Source: an uncultured Anaerolineales bacterium (GTDB taxonomy: Bacteria > Chloroflexota > Anaerolineae > Anaerolineales > Villigracilaceae). Taken from it: DNA of 37,247 bases. Of this stretch, positions 31,475 to 37,247 are shown in pieces; the stretch's first letter is position 1, and each line of letters starts with the position of its first letter. Position numbers and translations under genes: made by a program. Under the pieces are notes generated by a model, which did not search any database, was not told the origin of the DNA, and worked only from the letters and a program-made list of their open reading frames with translations. The DNA lies in assembly GCA_937960595.1 (NCBI GenBank), contig CALGPL010000037.1:1-37247 (forward strand), in the 5' to 3' direction.

Positions 31475-32584
31475 ATGAAATTGCGAAAGACGAGCATCAT
31501 TTTGATTTTGTCGTTCCTGATGTCCATTTTTCTCTCGGCGCTGTCTTGCACAATTGGCCCAACTTTATTTGCCACCCCTACTTCAACGCCAACCCCAACA
31601 TCGACCTCAACTCCCACCCCCACCAACACGCCGACGCCAACCGCGACCCCCACCCCCATCGGTGGAGCCGGCTGGATCGTATTCGCTTCTCGCGAGACAG
31701 GTGATGACAACAGCGACATCTATGCCGTCCGTGTGGATGGGTCTGAGATCCGGCAGATCACTCATGGTCCGGGCAATAATTGGTCGCCTGATCTCTCGCC
31801 CAACGGAAATAGGATTATTTTCGTCTCGGATCGCAACGGCAGAAAAGATCTCTACTTGATCAACTTTGACGGCAGCGGCCTCACTCGTCTGACTTTCACC
31901 GATGACAACATTGATCCAGAATGGTCTCCTGATGGGCGGAGTATCGTGTTTGTCTCCGGGCGCTCCGGCAGCCAGAGAAACGAAATCTGGACCGCCGAGA
32001 TCGACTCCCATGGTATGGTGTTGGGGACACTCTCGCTCGTCACTTACGACAACTACGACGACTATGATCCATCATGGTCGCCGGACGGCAATCAAATCGT
32101 GTACTCTTCCTTCCGACCCGATGGCGGTTATAACCTGTTCATCACCAACCGCGATGGAAGCCAAACGCGGCGATTGACAGACAGCCCCAGTTGGGACCGC
32201 TCACCGCGTTGGTCGCCTGATGGGCGTTCGATTCTCTTCACCCGTTGGCTGACCCAGAATATCGAGCAAAATCGCAATTTTTGGATCGGCGAAAGTTGGG
32301 ACGAGAGAATGGCCATCCTCTACTCAGACAACTTTGAACTCCTGACCCTGCCGAGCAGAATCGCCGTCATTGGGAGCAATGGATCGGGTCTGCGCGAAGT
32401 GACCAGCATGGTTTACAATTCTTGGGCGCCTTGCTGGTCGCCCGACGGTCGCTGGCTGGCATTTGCTTCAGATCGCGACGGCGACAGCGAAATCTATATC
32501 ATGCCGGCAGATATGCGCGAAGAACGGACAATGGCTGTCACCCGCAACACATTCATAGACAGCATGCCCAGTTGGGGCAGGTAA
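31475..32584 (+). CDS. TolB-like beta-propeller (PD40) lipoprotein
   Basis: This 369-residue exported protein has a signal peptide ending near Cys25 (SALSC, an acceptable but not ideal lipobox), a Thr/Pro linker (about 34-62), and a beta-propeller built from WD40-like PD40 repeats: YAVRVDGSEIRQITHGPGNNWSPDLSPNGNRIIFVSDRNG, LTFTDDNIDPEWSPDGRSIVFVSGRSG, NYDDYDPSWSPDGNQIVYSSFRPDG, SPSWDRSPRWSPDGRSILFTRW, and YNSWAPCWSPDGRWLAFASDRDGDSEIYIM. Such propellers mediate protein contacts at the cell surface; no enzyme motif is seen. It is monocistronic and converges on the carotenoid operon. Confidence 0.88.
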   Translation: MKLRKTSIILILSFLMSIFLSALSCTIGPTLFATPTSTPTPTSTSTPTPTNTPTPTATPTPIGGAGWIVFASRETGDDNSDIYAVRVDGSEIRQITHGPGNNWSPDLSPNGNRIIFVSDRNGRKDLYLINFDGSGLTRLTFTDDNIDPEWSPDGRSIVFVSGRSGSQRNEIWTAEIDSHGMVLGTLSLVTYDNYDDYDPSWSPDGNQIVYSSFRPDGGYNLFITNRDGSQTRRLTDSPSWDRSPRWSPDGRSILFTRWLTQNIEQNRNFWIGESWDERMAILYSDNFELLTLPSRIAVIGSNGSGLREVTSMVYNSWAPCWSPDGRWLAFASDRDGDSEIYIMPADMREERTMAVTRNTFIDSMPSWGR

Positions 32585-32602
32585 AGGGTAACTGCCTGCT
32601 CG

Positions 32603-32696
32603 TTTATCCGCAGATTCCCACAGGGGACGCGGTCTTGCAGATTTCGGGTAAATGAAGAGAGAAACATGGTCGTTCTCTGCGCAATCTGCGGATAAA
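32603..32696. repeat. 14-bp inverted repeat with 66-base spacer
   Basis: TTTATCCGCAGATT (32603-32616) and AATCTGCGGATAAA (32683-32696) are perfect inverted copies, filling the convergent space between the propeller gene and the carotenoid operon. They could form a bidirectional terminator stem with a long loop, or mark the ends of a short element. The ATCTGCG word is shared with 61-90. Confidence 0.75.
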
Positions 32697-32702
32697 TTTT
32701 GC

Positions 32703-34193
32703 TCACGCCGCCTCACTCTCTTTGTCTTCCAAGACCATCCCGGCCGCGACCGCTCCCGAAAGCGTTACCATCGGGACACCGCCGCCGGGATGGGTCGTCC
32801 CGCCGGCAAAGTACAGGCCGCGCACGTACCGCGAGCGATTGGGCGGGCGCAGAAAAGCCGCCAGGCGTTGATTGGACGAGGCACCGTAGAGCGCGCCGCG
32901 GTAGGCGCCGGTCTGACGCTCGATGTCGGCCGGGGTCAGACTCTGCTCGAAGCGAATGGCCGGCCGGACATCGTATCCAAACGCAGCCAGGCGGTCGAGG
33001 ATGCGGGCGCGGTAGGCCTCGGCTTTCTCGGTCCAATCCCAGGCCGGAGAAAGCGCCGGGGCGTTGACCATCACAAACCAGTTTTCGCCTCCCGGCGGGG
33101 CATGGGAGGAGTCGGTTTTGGAGGTGATGGCAACATAAATGGTCGGATCATCAGGAGGAATCTCGCGCCGAAAGAGATCATCGAACTCGCGGCGGTAATC
33201 GCGGCTGAAGAAGATATTGTGATGCGCCTGATCCGGGAAGGCGCGATCCAGGCCGAGGAGCAGTAGAAAGCCCGAGCAAGAGAGCGGCCGATTCAACGTC
33301 CGGGCGACACGGCGCGGCGGCAGGACGCCGGGGGCCAGCAATCTCGAATAGACGGTGGCCACATCCACGTTGGCGATGACGCCCTCGGCGGGGATGAACT
33401 CCCCGGCGCCGGTCGTCACGCCACGCACGCGCCCGTCGCGGACCTCGACCCGCTCAACCGGCGTCTCCAGGCGAAGTTCGATGCCCAGTTCGCGTGCCAG
33501 TTTCTCCAGGGCGCGGGCAATGGCATAGACCCCGCCCTGCGGATACCAGACGCCGCCGGCCAGTTCCACCGCAGCGATGACGTTTAACGTGGCCGGGGCC
33601 TGATAAGGACTTGCCCCCACATAGGTGGCAAAGCGTCCAAGTAATTGCTGCAGGCGCGGATCGCTGACGAAGGAACGGATCGAAGCCGCCATCGTCCGCA
33701 TCGGATCGATCTTGAGCGCATCGCGCAACGGAAAATCGCGGATACTGCCCGGCGAAAGCGGCGGGCCGAAGATGAAGACCTGTCGGGTAAGACGGTAGAT
33801 ACGGACTGCATGCGCCAGATAACGCAGATAGCCATCCGCGTCGCCGGGCGAGAAGGCCTCGATCTGAGGCAAAAGGGCAGAGAGATCGCGGCTCAGGTCG
33901 AGGCGCGAGCCGTCGGGATAGAAATAGCGCGTCAGGGGGTCAACGGGCAGCAAAGTGAGATAGTCGGAGAGTCGTCGTCCGGCGGCGGCGAAGAGGGCCT
34001 CGAAGACCGGGCGCATGGTGATGACGGACGGGCCGGTGTCGAAGCGAAAGCCTGCAGCCTGAATCTCGCCCATTTTACCGCCCACGTGGTCGTTTTGCTC
34101 CACTATGACTACGCGCAGCCCGCGCGCCGCCAGGCGGATGGCCGCGCTCAAACCGCCGATCCCGGCCCCAATGATAACGACAGATTCATTCAT
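32703..34193 (-). CDS. CrtI/CrtD-type carotenoid desaturase
   Basis: This 496-residue FAD-dependent enzyme of the phytoene desaturase family starts with the dinucleotide-binding motif VVIIGAGIGGLSAAIRLAARGLRVVIVEQNDHVGGKMGEI. It continues with FDTGPSVITMRPVFEALF and AGGVWYPQGGVYAIARALEKLA, and ends with YFAGGTTHPGGGVPMVTLSGAVAAGMV, the family's C-terminal signature. It would introduce double bonds into an acyclic or monocyclic carotenoid. Being in one operon with a CruF-type hydratase and a glycosyltransferase suggests a CrtD-like 3,4-desaturase acting after hydration, but CrtI activity is equally possible. ATG 34193 overlaps the glycosyltransferase stop (ATGA). A GGGAGG lies about 11 bases upstream. 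Confidence 0.9.
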   Translation of the reverse strand: MNESVVIIGAGIGGLSAAIRLAARGLRVVIVEQNDHVGGKMGEIQAAGFRFDTGPSVITMRPVFEALFAAAGRRLSDYLTLLPVDPLTRYFYPDGSRLDLSRDLSALLPQIEAFSPGDADGYLRYLAHAVRIYRLTRQVFIFGPPLSPGSIRDFPLRDALKIDPMRTMAASIRSFVSDPRLQQLLGRFATYVGASPYQAPATLNVIAAVELAGGVWYPQGGVYAIARALEKLARELGIELRLETPVERVEVRDGRVRGVTTGAGEFIPAEGVIANVDVATVYSRLLAPGVLPPRRVARTLNRPLSCSGFLLLLGLDRAFPDQAHHNIFFSRDYRREFDDLFRREIPPDDPTIYVAITSKTDSSHAPPGGENWFVMVNAPALSPAWDWTEKAEAYRARILDRLAAFGYDVRPAIRFEQSLTPADIERQTGAYRGALYGASSNQRLAAFLRPPNRSRYVRGLYFAGGTTHPGGGVPMVTLSGAVAAGMVLEDKESEAA

Positions 34194-35320
34194 AATCGTA
34201 TCCGCCTCCCTTTCCACTGCGGGCCGCCATAGCGCACCTGCCACCAGGCCGCCCGCCCGGCAATGGCGGTCATCGCCAGCACCGAGAACGGCAGGAGCAA
34301 GGCATCACCCAGCCGCTGGCGGGTGACCGCGGCGGTCAGCAGGCGCGTCCCGACGCCGAGTGCCGTCAGCAGGAGGGGCAGCCAGGGCCAGCCGGCCAGC
34401 GGCCAGGTCCAGCCGGTCAGCAGCCAGACCGGCGGAAACAGGAAAATAGACCAGTGGAAGAGGGTCGAGAGCGCCAGGAAAAATAGGTTGCCATGCCCGG
34501 CCAGGATGTTCTTGGCGTAGCCATCGCGGACCTCGGGCCAGCCGGCGTACATGCGGCAAGCGATCAGCCCATCGCCATCGGCGAGGCGCAGGCGCAAACG
34601 CAGACGCTTGGCCCGCCGGGCAAGGGTGATGTCTTCGATAATCGAGGCCTTGACTCCTTCATGGCCGCCCAGCAGACGATACGCCTCGCGCCGAAAGGCC
34701 AGGCACTGGCCGTTGGCAGCGGCCATCGAGACGAACGGCAGGTAATGAACACCCACCACCGGCAAATAGCCGACAACGGTCAAGGCCATGAGCGGCACCA
34801 CCAGCCGCTCGGCCCAGGTGTGCGTCCGCTGCGTCGGCCAGACGGAGGCCATATCGGCTCGGCTGGCCTGGAAGTAGGCCATCAGAGCGGTCAGGGCGCC
34901 GGGCGACCATTCCACATCGGCATCGGTGAAGACGAGCACCTCGCCGCGCGCCGCCTCGGCCAGTTGGGCGCAGGCCCAGTTCTTGCCGAGCCAACCGGCG
35001 GGGAGTTCGGCGCCGGTCAGGAGACGCAGGCGGGGATCGCCGCCCACCGCGGCGCGGGCCGCCGCGGCGGTTCCGTCGCGGGAAGCATCGTCGAGGACGA
35101 TCACCTCGAAGCGCGGGTAATTTTGGGCCAGCAGGCGGCGCACAGTTGCGGCAATGCGGGCGGCCTCGTCGCGGGCCGGGATGAGCACCGAAACGAACGG
35201 CCTGCGCCCCCACCAACCGCCGACAAAGCGGCCCAGGCGCGGAAAGGTCAGGGCGTTCAGGCAGGCGATCAGGGCAATCAGACAGAGAACGCCGGCAACA
35301 AGGAAAATGAAAAGAGTCAT
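34190..35320 (-). CDS. Family 2 glycosyltransferase, CruG/HpnB-like
   Basis: This 376-residue membrane-linked GT2 enzyme has an N-terminal membrane helix (FIFLVAGVLCLIALIACLNALTF), a GT-A domain with VSVLIPARDEAARI, VIVLDDASRDGT, GWLGKNWACAQLA, the metal-binding DADVEW, and EDITLARRAKRLRLRL, then C-terminal helices (LFFLALSTLFHWSIFLFPPVWLLTGW). This layout is shared by the carotenoid 2'-O-glycosyltransferase CruG and hopanoid-associated HpnB. Since the gene is coupled on both sides to carotenoid genes (ATGA at 35317-35320 and 34190-34193), a carotenoid glycosyltransferase is most likely. The frame is open upstream to 35866, where it shadows the CruF-like gene; no start there has support. Confidence 0.85.
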   Translation of the reverse strand: MTLFIFLVAGVLCLIALIACLNALTFPRLGRFVGGWWGRRPFVSVLIPARDEAARIAATVRRLLAQNYPRFEVIVLDDASRDGTAAAARAAVGGDPRLRLLTGAELPAGWLGKNWACAQLAEAARGEVLVFTDADVEWSPGALTALMAYFQASRADMASVWPTQRTHTWAERLVVPLMALTVVGYLPVVGVHYLPFVSMAAANGQCLAFRREAYRLLGGHEGVKASIIEDITLARRAKRLRLRLRLADGDGLIACRMYAGWPEVRDGYAKNILAGHGNLFFLALSTLFHWSIFLFPPVWLLTGWTWPLAGWPWLPLLLTALGVGTRLLTAAVTRQRLGDALLLPFSVLAMTAIAGRAAWWQVRYGGPQWKGRRIRL

Positions 35321-36108
35321 TGACTTTCCCGTCCCTGCGACCATCTCGCCCACAGAAGAATCGCCCCCATGCCGAGAAAGCCGCAGACCGCCGGCCCGGG
35401 CAAGTCCCAGAAGAGCAATTGACCGACGAATTCGAGCAGCCAGGTCAGGGCATAGACGGCAGTCAGCGGCGCGGCCGGCAGATGACGCGGCCGGACGACA
35501 AGCGTCATCCCAAAGGTGACCAGCATCCAGCCGAGAAAATTGATCCACGGGACGCCAAAATACCCCGACGGCTGCTCCCAGACCCAAAATCCCCAGGCGA
35601 CCATTTGCGGGTCGAGGAACAGGTCCCAGGCCGTCATGGCCAGAGAGGCCACCAGGGCAAAGAGGAACCAGCCTTTCAATCCTTGTTTGTCTTCGCCAGG
35701 GACAGGGGCAATCCAAGAAGCCACCGCCCAAGAAGGCGGCAGCATCATCAACCAGGCCAGGGGAATGAGGAGAGGCACACCACCTACCTGCGGCTGGAGC
35801 CGGCTGGTGTAATCGTAATGACCAAACGGAAAGCCGGTCTGGCTGCCAAGATACTCGACCGCCCACCCCAGGGCGACCACCGTTAGAACCGTTCTCAGCA
35901 GGCGCCGCAGCGGCCAGGCCCGGGCGAGCAAAACCGAGACCACGACCGCCTGAACCATCACCCCAACCATAACGCCAATGCGCAGGGCCTTTTCTCCCAG
36001 AGCCTGGTAGACAATAGGTAATGGGATGAAGGTCGCGGCCAGAAGCAAGAGCAAGAAAAGACTGAACCGGTCAAGAGCAGCAACCCATCGGATTTCTCTG
36101 GCAAACAT
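35317..36108 (-). CDS. cruF: Carotenoid biosynthesis protein, CruF-like (DUF422)
   Basis: This 263-residue protein has about seven membrane helices and the family text VEYLGSQTGFPFGHYDYTSRLQPQVGGVPLLIPLAWLMMLPPSWAVA, WDLFLDPQMVAWGFWVWEQPSGYFGVPWINFLGWMLV, and a C-terminal helix pair. DUF422 includes CruF, which hydrates the psi end of gamma-carotene or related carotenoids at C-1',2'. In cyanobacteria and Deinococcus CruF works with a glycosyltransferase (CruG) and a desaturase (CrtD), matching the three genes here. It is the first gene of the operon. No Shine-Dalgarno sequence precedes ATG 36108. No phytoene synthase is in the window. Confidence 0.78.
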   Translation of the reverse strand: MFAREIRWVAALDRFSLFLLLLLAATFIPLPIVYQALGEKALRIGVMVGVMVQAVVVSVLLARAWPLRRLLRTVLTVVALGWAVEYLGSQTGFPFGHYDYTSRLQPQVGGVPLLIPLAWLMMLPPSWAVASWIAPVPGEDKQGLKGWFLFALVASLAMTAWDLFLDPQMVAWGFWVWEQPSGYFGVPWINFLGWMLVTFGMTLVVRPRHLPAAPLTAVYALTWLLEFVGQLLFWDLPGPAVCGFLGMGAILLWARWSQGRESQ

Positions 36109-36156
36109 AGGGGCAATTCAAACCGATGATGACTATCACGGGCTATCAGAATAGAG

Positions 36157-36162
36157 TATAAT
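36157..36162 (+). promoter_or_regulatory. -10 hexamer (TATAAT) for the structured RNA
   Basis: A perfect TATAAT is divergent from the carotenoid operon. The predicted start is near 36169, exactly where the closing helix of the folded RNA begins. The -35 match is weak (CTATCA at 18-base spacing). Confidence 0.55.
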
Positions 36163-36167
36163 TTAGG

Positions 36168-36285
36168 CGCACATGAATCTCTGCCCTGCCCCGGCCCCTA
36201 CCATCCGAAATCCTGCCAGGTCTGGCTAGGTTCGGTTCGTCGTGCAAATCGGCGGCTCCCAGACCTGAGGAGCCGCTTTTTTTTT
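36168..36285 (+). ncRNA. Candidate structured small RNA with terminator
   Basis: About 118 bases between TATAAT (36157-36162) and a nine-T tract (36277-36285) fold well by eye. Helix P1: GCAC-ATGAA (36169-36177) with TTCGT-C-GTGC (36236-36245). P2: CCGAA-at-CCT-GCC (36205-36217) with GGC-t-AGG-TTCGG (36224-36235), loop AGGTCT. P3: GCGGCTCC (36252-36259) with GGAGCCGC (36269-36276), a terminator stem whose loop contains AGACCT (36261-36266). The P2 and P3 loops are fully complementary, so a kissing interaction is possible. Between P1 and P2 is a C-rich single strand (36181-36204). No open reading frame fits. It could be a trans-acting RNA or an attenuator before the MazG-like gene. It lacks the SRP RNA GGAAGC/AGCAG core and tRNA features. 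Confidence 0.6.
36252..36285 (+). terminator. Rho-independent terminator of the structured RNA
   Basis: An eight-base GC-rich stem (GCGGCTCC/GGAGCCGC) with a nine-base loop is followed by nine consecutive Ts. It is the clearest terminator in the window. Confidence 0.92.
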
Positions 36286-36307
36286 GCCGGACCCCCTCAA
36301 GACCATT

Positions 36308-36357
36308 AACCATCCACCATGAACCATCCACCATGAACCATCCACCACTAACCATCC
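36308..36357. repeat. 14-bp tandem repeat spanning the MazG-like start codon
   Basis: AACCATCCACCATG occurs at 36308-36321 and 36322-36335, a variant (AACCATCCACCACT) at 36336-36349, and a partial copy to 36357. Each copy shifts the frame. The first ATG (36319) opens a five-codon frame whose TGA overlaps the second ATG (36333), the start of the MazG-like gene. Confidence 0.85.
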
Positions 36358-36650
36358 CCGAATTGACCGACCGCATGCACGCCTTCGTCCGCTCGAAGGG
36401 CTGGTACGAACCGGAGAGCAAACGTCCGCAAACGCCGCGCAACCTGGCCATCTCGCTCGCCCTGGAAGCCGCCGAGGCGCTGGAACACTTCCAGTGGAGC
36501 GAGGGCCCCAAAAATCAAGACGAACTGGCAGGCGAATTGGCCGATGTAGCGTTATACTTGCTGCAATTGGCCTCGCTCTCCGGGATTGACCTGGAGGAGG
36601 CGATTTTGAAAAAACTGGAGACCAATGCAAATCGTGCATGGGATTCTTAA
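36333..36650 (+). CDS. MazG-like nucleotide pyrophosphohydrolase
   Basis: This 105-residue all-alpha NTP pyrophosphatase belongs to the MazG/RS21-C6-like group. Metal-binding motifs are EAAEALEHFQW and ELADVALYLLQLA (ExxE...ExxD), and KRPQTPRNLAISLALEAAE matches the dCTPase/RS21-C6 form that hydrolyses non-canonical or excess (d)NTPs to the monophosphate. The first eight or so residues (MNHPPLTIP) are encoded by the 14-base repeat. No Shine-Dalgarno sequence is present. The only coupled reading frame is the five-codon one starting at 36319. It lies 47 bases after the RNA terminator, so expression may depend on read-through. Its stop codon abuts the CACAAAGG repeat. Confidence 0.85.
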   Translation: MNHPPLTIPELTDRMHAFVRSKGWYEPESKRPQTPRNLAISLALEAAEALEHFQWSEGPKNQDELAGELADVALYLLQLASLSGIDLEEAILKKLETNANRAWDS

Positions 36651-36748
36651 CACAAAGGACACGAAGTACTCTCAAAGAACACAAAGAGATTGTTCCTTTG
36701 TGCCCTTCGTGCCGACCTTGGCGTCCTTTGTGTTGAGTCCTTTGTGTT
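36649..36748. repeat. AACACAAAGGAC inverted and direct repeats
   Basis: AACACAAAGGAC (36649-36660) is matched by perfect inverted copies GTCCTTTGTGTT at 36723-36734 and 36737-36748, with related words between (AGAACACAAAGAG, TTCCTTTGTGCCCTTCGTG). The element fills the whole spacer from the MazG-like stop codon to the ribosome site of the next gene. It may fold into a long imperfect hairpin. Confidence 0.8.
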
Positions 36749-36757
36749 GAAAGGAAA

Positions 36758-37247
36758 ATGACTTTGAACATTGCAGTTTTCGGCGGCTCTCAACCCAAAG
36801 AAGACGACGCAGCCTACGCGGAAGCCTACGAACTCGGCAGCCTGCTCGCCCGGGCCGGACACATCGTCCTGACCGGCGGCTACATCGGCACGATGGAGGC
36901 CGTCAGCCGCGGCACGGCCGAAGCGGGCGGACACGTCATCGGCGTGACCTGCGAGGAGATCGAGCGCTGGCGCCCGGTGAAAGCCAACGCCTGGGTGAAA
37001 GAGGAATGGCGCAAGGAGACGCTCCTCGAGCGGCTGGAGGCCATCATCACCGGCTGCGACGCCGCCATCGCCCTGCCCGGCGGCCCCGGCACCCTGACCG
37101 AGATCGCCCTGACGTGGAATCTGATGATCATCCGCGCCCTGCCGCCGCGCCCGCTCGTTTTGGTCGGCGCAGGCTGGAGGTCCGTGTTTGAGCGCTTTTT
37201 CGAGCAGTTCGGCGCCTACACCCCGCCCGCCCAGCGCGAATACCTTT
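36758..37247 (+). CDS. LOG-family protein (lysine-decarboxylase-like), partial at window end
   Basis: The reading frame starts at ATG 36758 (AAGGA just upstream) and runs off the end of the window after 163 codons with no stop. The text matches the LOG/TIGR00725-like Rossmann family: N-terminal IAVFGGSQ, then LTGGYIGTMEAVSRGTAEAGGHVIGVTCEEIE, and the family signature ALPGGPGTLTEIALTWN (PGGxGTxxE). LOG enzymes cleave nucleoside 5'-monophosphates to base and ribose 5-phosphate. Next to a MazG-like enzyme this suggests nucleotide clean-up. The two genes are probably co-transcribed across the repeat. Confidence 0.85.
   Translation, partial: MTLNIAVFGGSQPKEDDAAYAEAYELGSLLARAGHIVLTGGYIGTMEAVSRGTAEAGGHVIGVTCEEIERWRPVKANAWVKEEWRKETLLERLEAIITGCDAAIALPGGPGTLTEIALTWNLMIIRALPPRPLVLVGAGWRSVFERFFEQFGAYTPPAQREYL

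Noticed and set aside
36168-36285. SRP (4.5S) RNA as identity of the folded RNA
   Set aside because: CCAGGTCTGG looks a little like the SRP apical stem, but the conserved GGAAGC...AGCAG internal loop is missing on both strands, and the terminal helix does not close as in SRP RNA.

Overview
The window is a GC-rich bacterial chromosome segment with dense, mostly operonic genes. The content fits an Anaerolineae-like member of the Chloroflexota, which is an inference, since no rRNA or marker phylogeny is available here. Pointers are lipoproteins with Thr/Pro-rich linkers, a DHH-CBS-CBS fused tRNA nucleotidyltransferase, a CruF/glycosyltransferase/CrtI-type carotenoid cluster, and a CoaBC with an unusual active site. 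I see no phage, transposase, CRISPR array, tRNA or rRNA. No gene-free stretch exceeds 300 bases; the longest is 23542-23805.

Layout. 1-1478 (minus): a 27-codon lipoprotein-like peptide, an AMMECR1-domain protein and a bacterial ferritin. 1553-7037 (minus): a likely operon, read from 7037 downward, with an N-acetylmuramoyl-L-alanine amidase interrupted by an in-frame TAG, three consecutive L,D-transpeptidases (one TPR/membrane-anchored, two Tat-type), a LURP-one/Tubby-like protein, an unknown conserved protein and a DUF1232 membrane protein. 7214-10407 (plus): metallophosphoesterase, YCII protein, Fes-like esterase and Nudix hydrolase, tightly packed. 10548-12248 (plus): a membrane protein and a lamin-tail-domain lipoprotein, ended by a strong hairpin. 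12345-16052 (plus): coaBC, a second metallophosphoesterase, a DUF4349 lipoprotein and rsmG. 16127-23541 (minus): a polytopic membrane protein, cupin, recF, def, a cyclic-nucleotide-binding/bPH2 membrane protein and a DUF885 peptidase-like protein. 23806-26677 (plus): a 35-residue lysine-rich protein, an EamA transporter, a DmpA-type peptidase and a lipoprotein. 26689-31272 (minus): a HisN-like phosphatase carrying a 60-bp tandem repeat inside its coding sequence, an Mrr-type endonuclease and the fused tRNA nucleotidyltransferase. 31475-32584 (plus): a beta-propeller lipoprotein. 32703-36108 (minus): a three-gene carotenoid operon. 36168-37247 (plus): a candidate structured RNA with its own promoter and terminator, a MazG-like pyrophosphohydrolase and a LOG-family protein cut by the window end.

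Functional themes are cell-wall remodelling (amidase plus three L,D-transpeptidases), carotenoid glycoside synthesis, and housekeeping (CoA, 16S methylation, deformylation, recombination, CCA/A addition). Stop/start overlaps of the ATGA type are frequent. At least five genes have a -10 hexamer only 6-8 nt before the start codon and no Shine-Dalgarno sequence, which suggests leaderless transcripts. Several intergenic spaces, and one coding region, hold short low-complexity 'phrase' repeats and palindromes that look like dispersed elements.

The best candidate for something undescribed is the folded RNA at 36168-36285. Two of its hairpins have complementary loops (a possible kissing interaction), a closing helix surrounds a C-rich single strand, and it ends in a textbook terminator.
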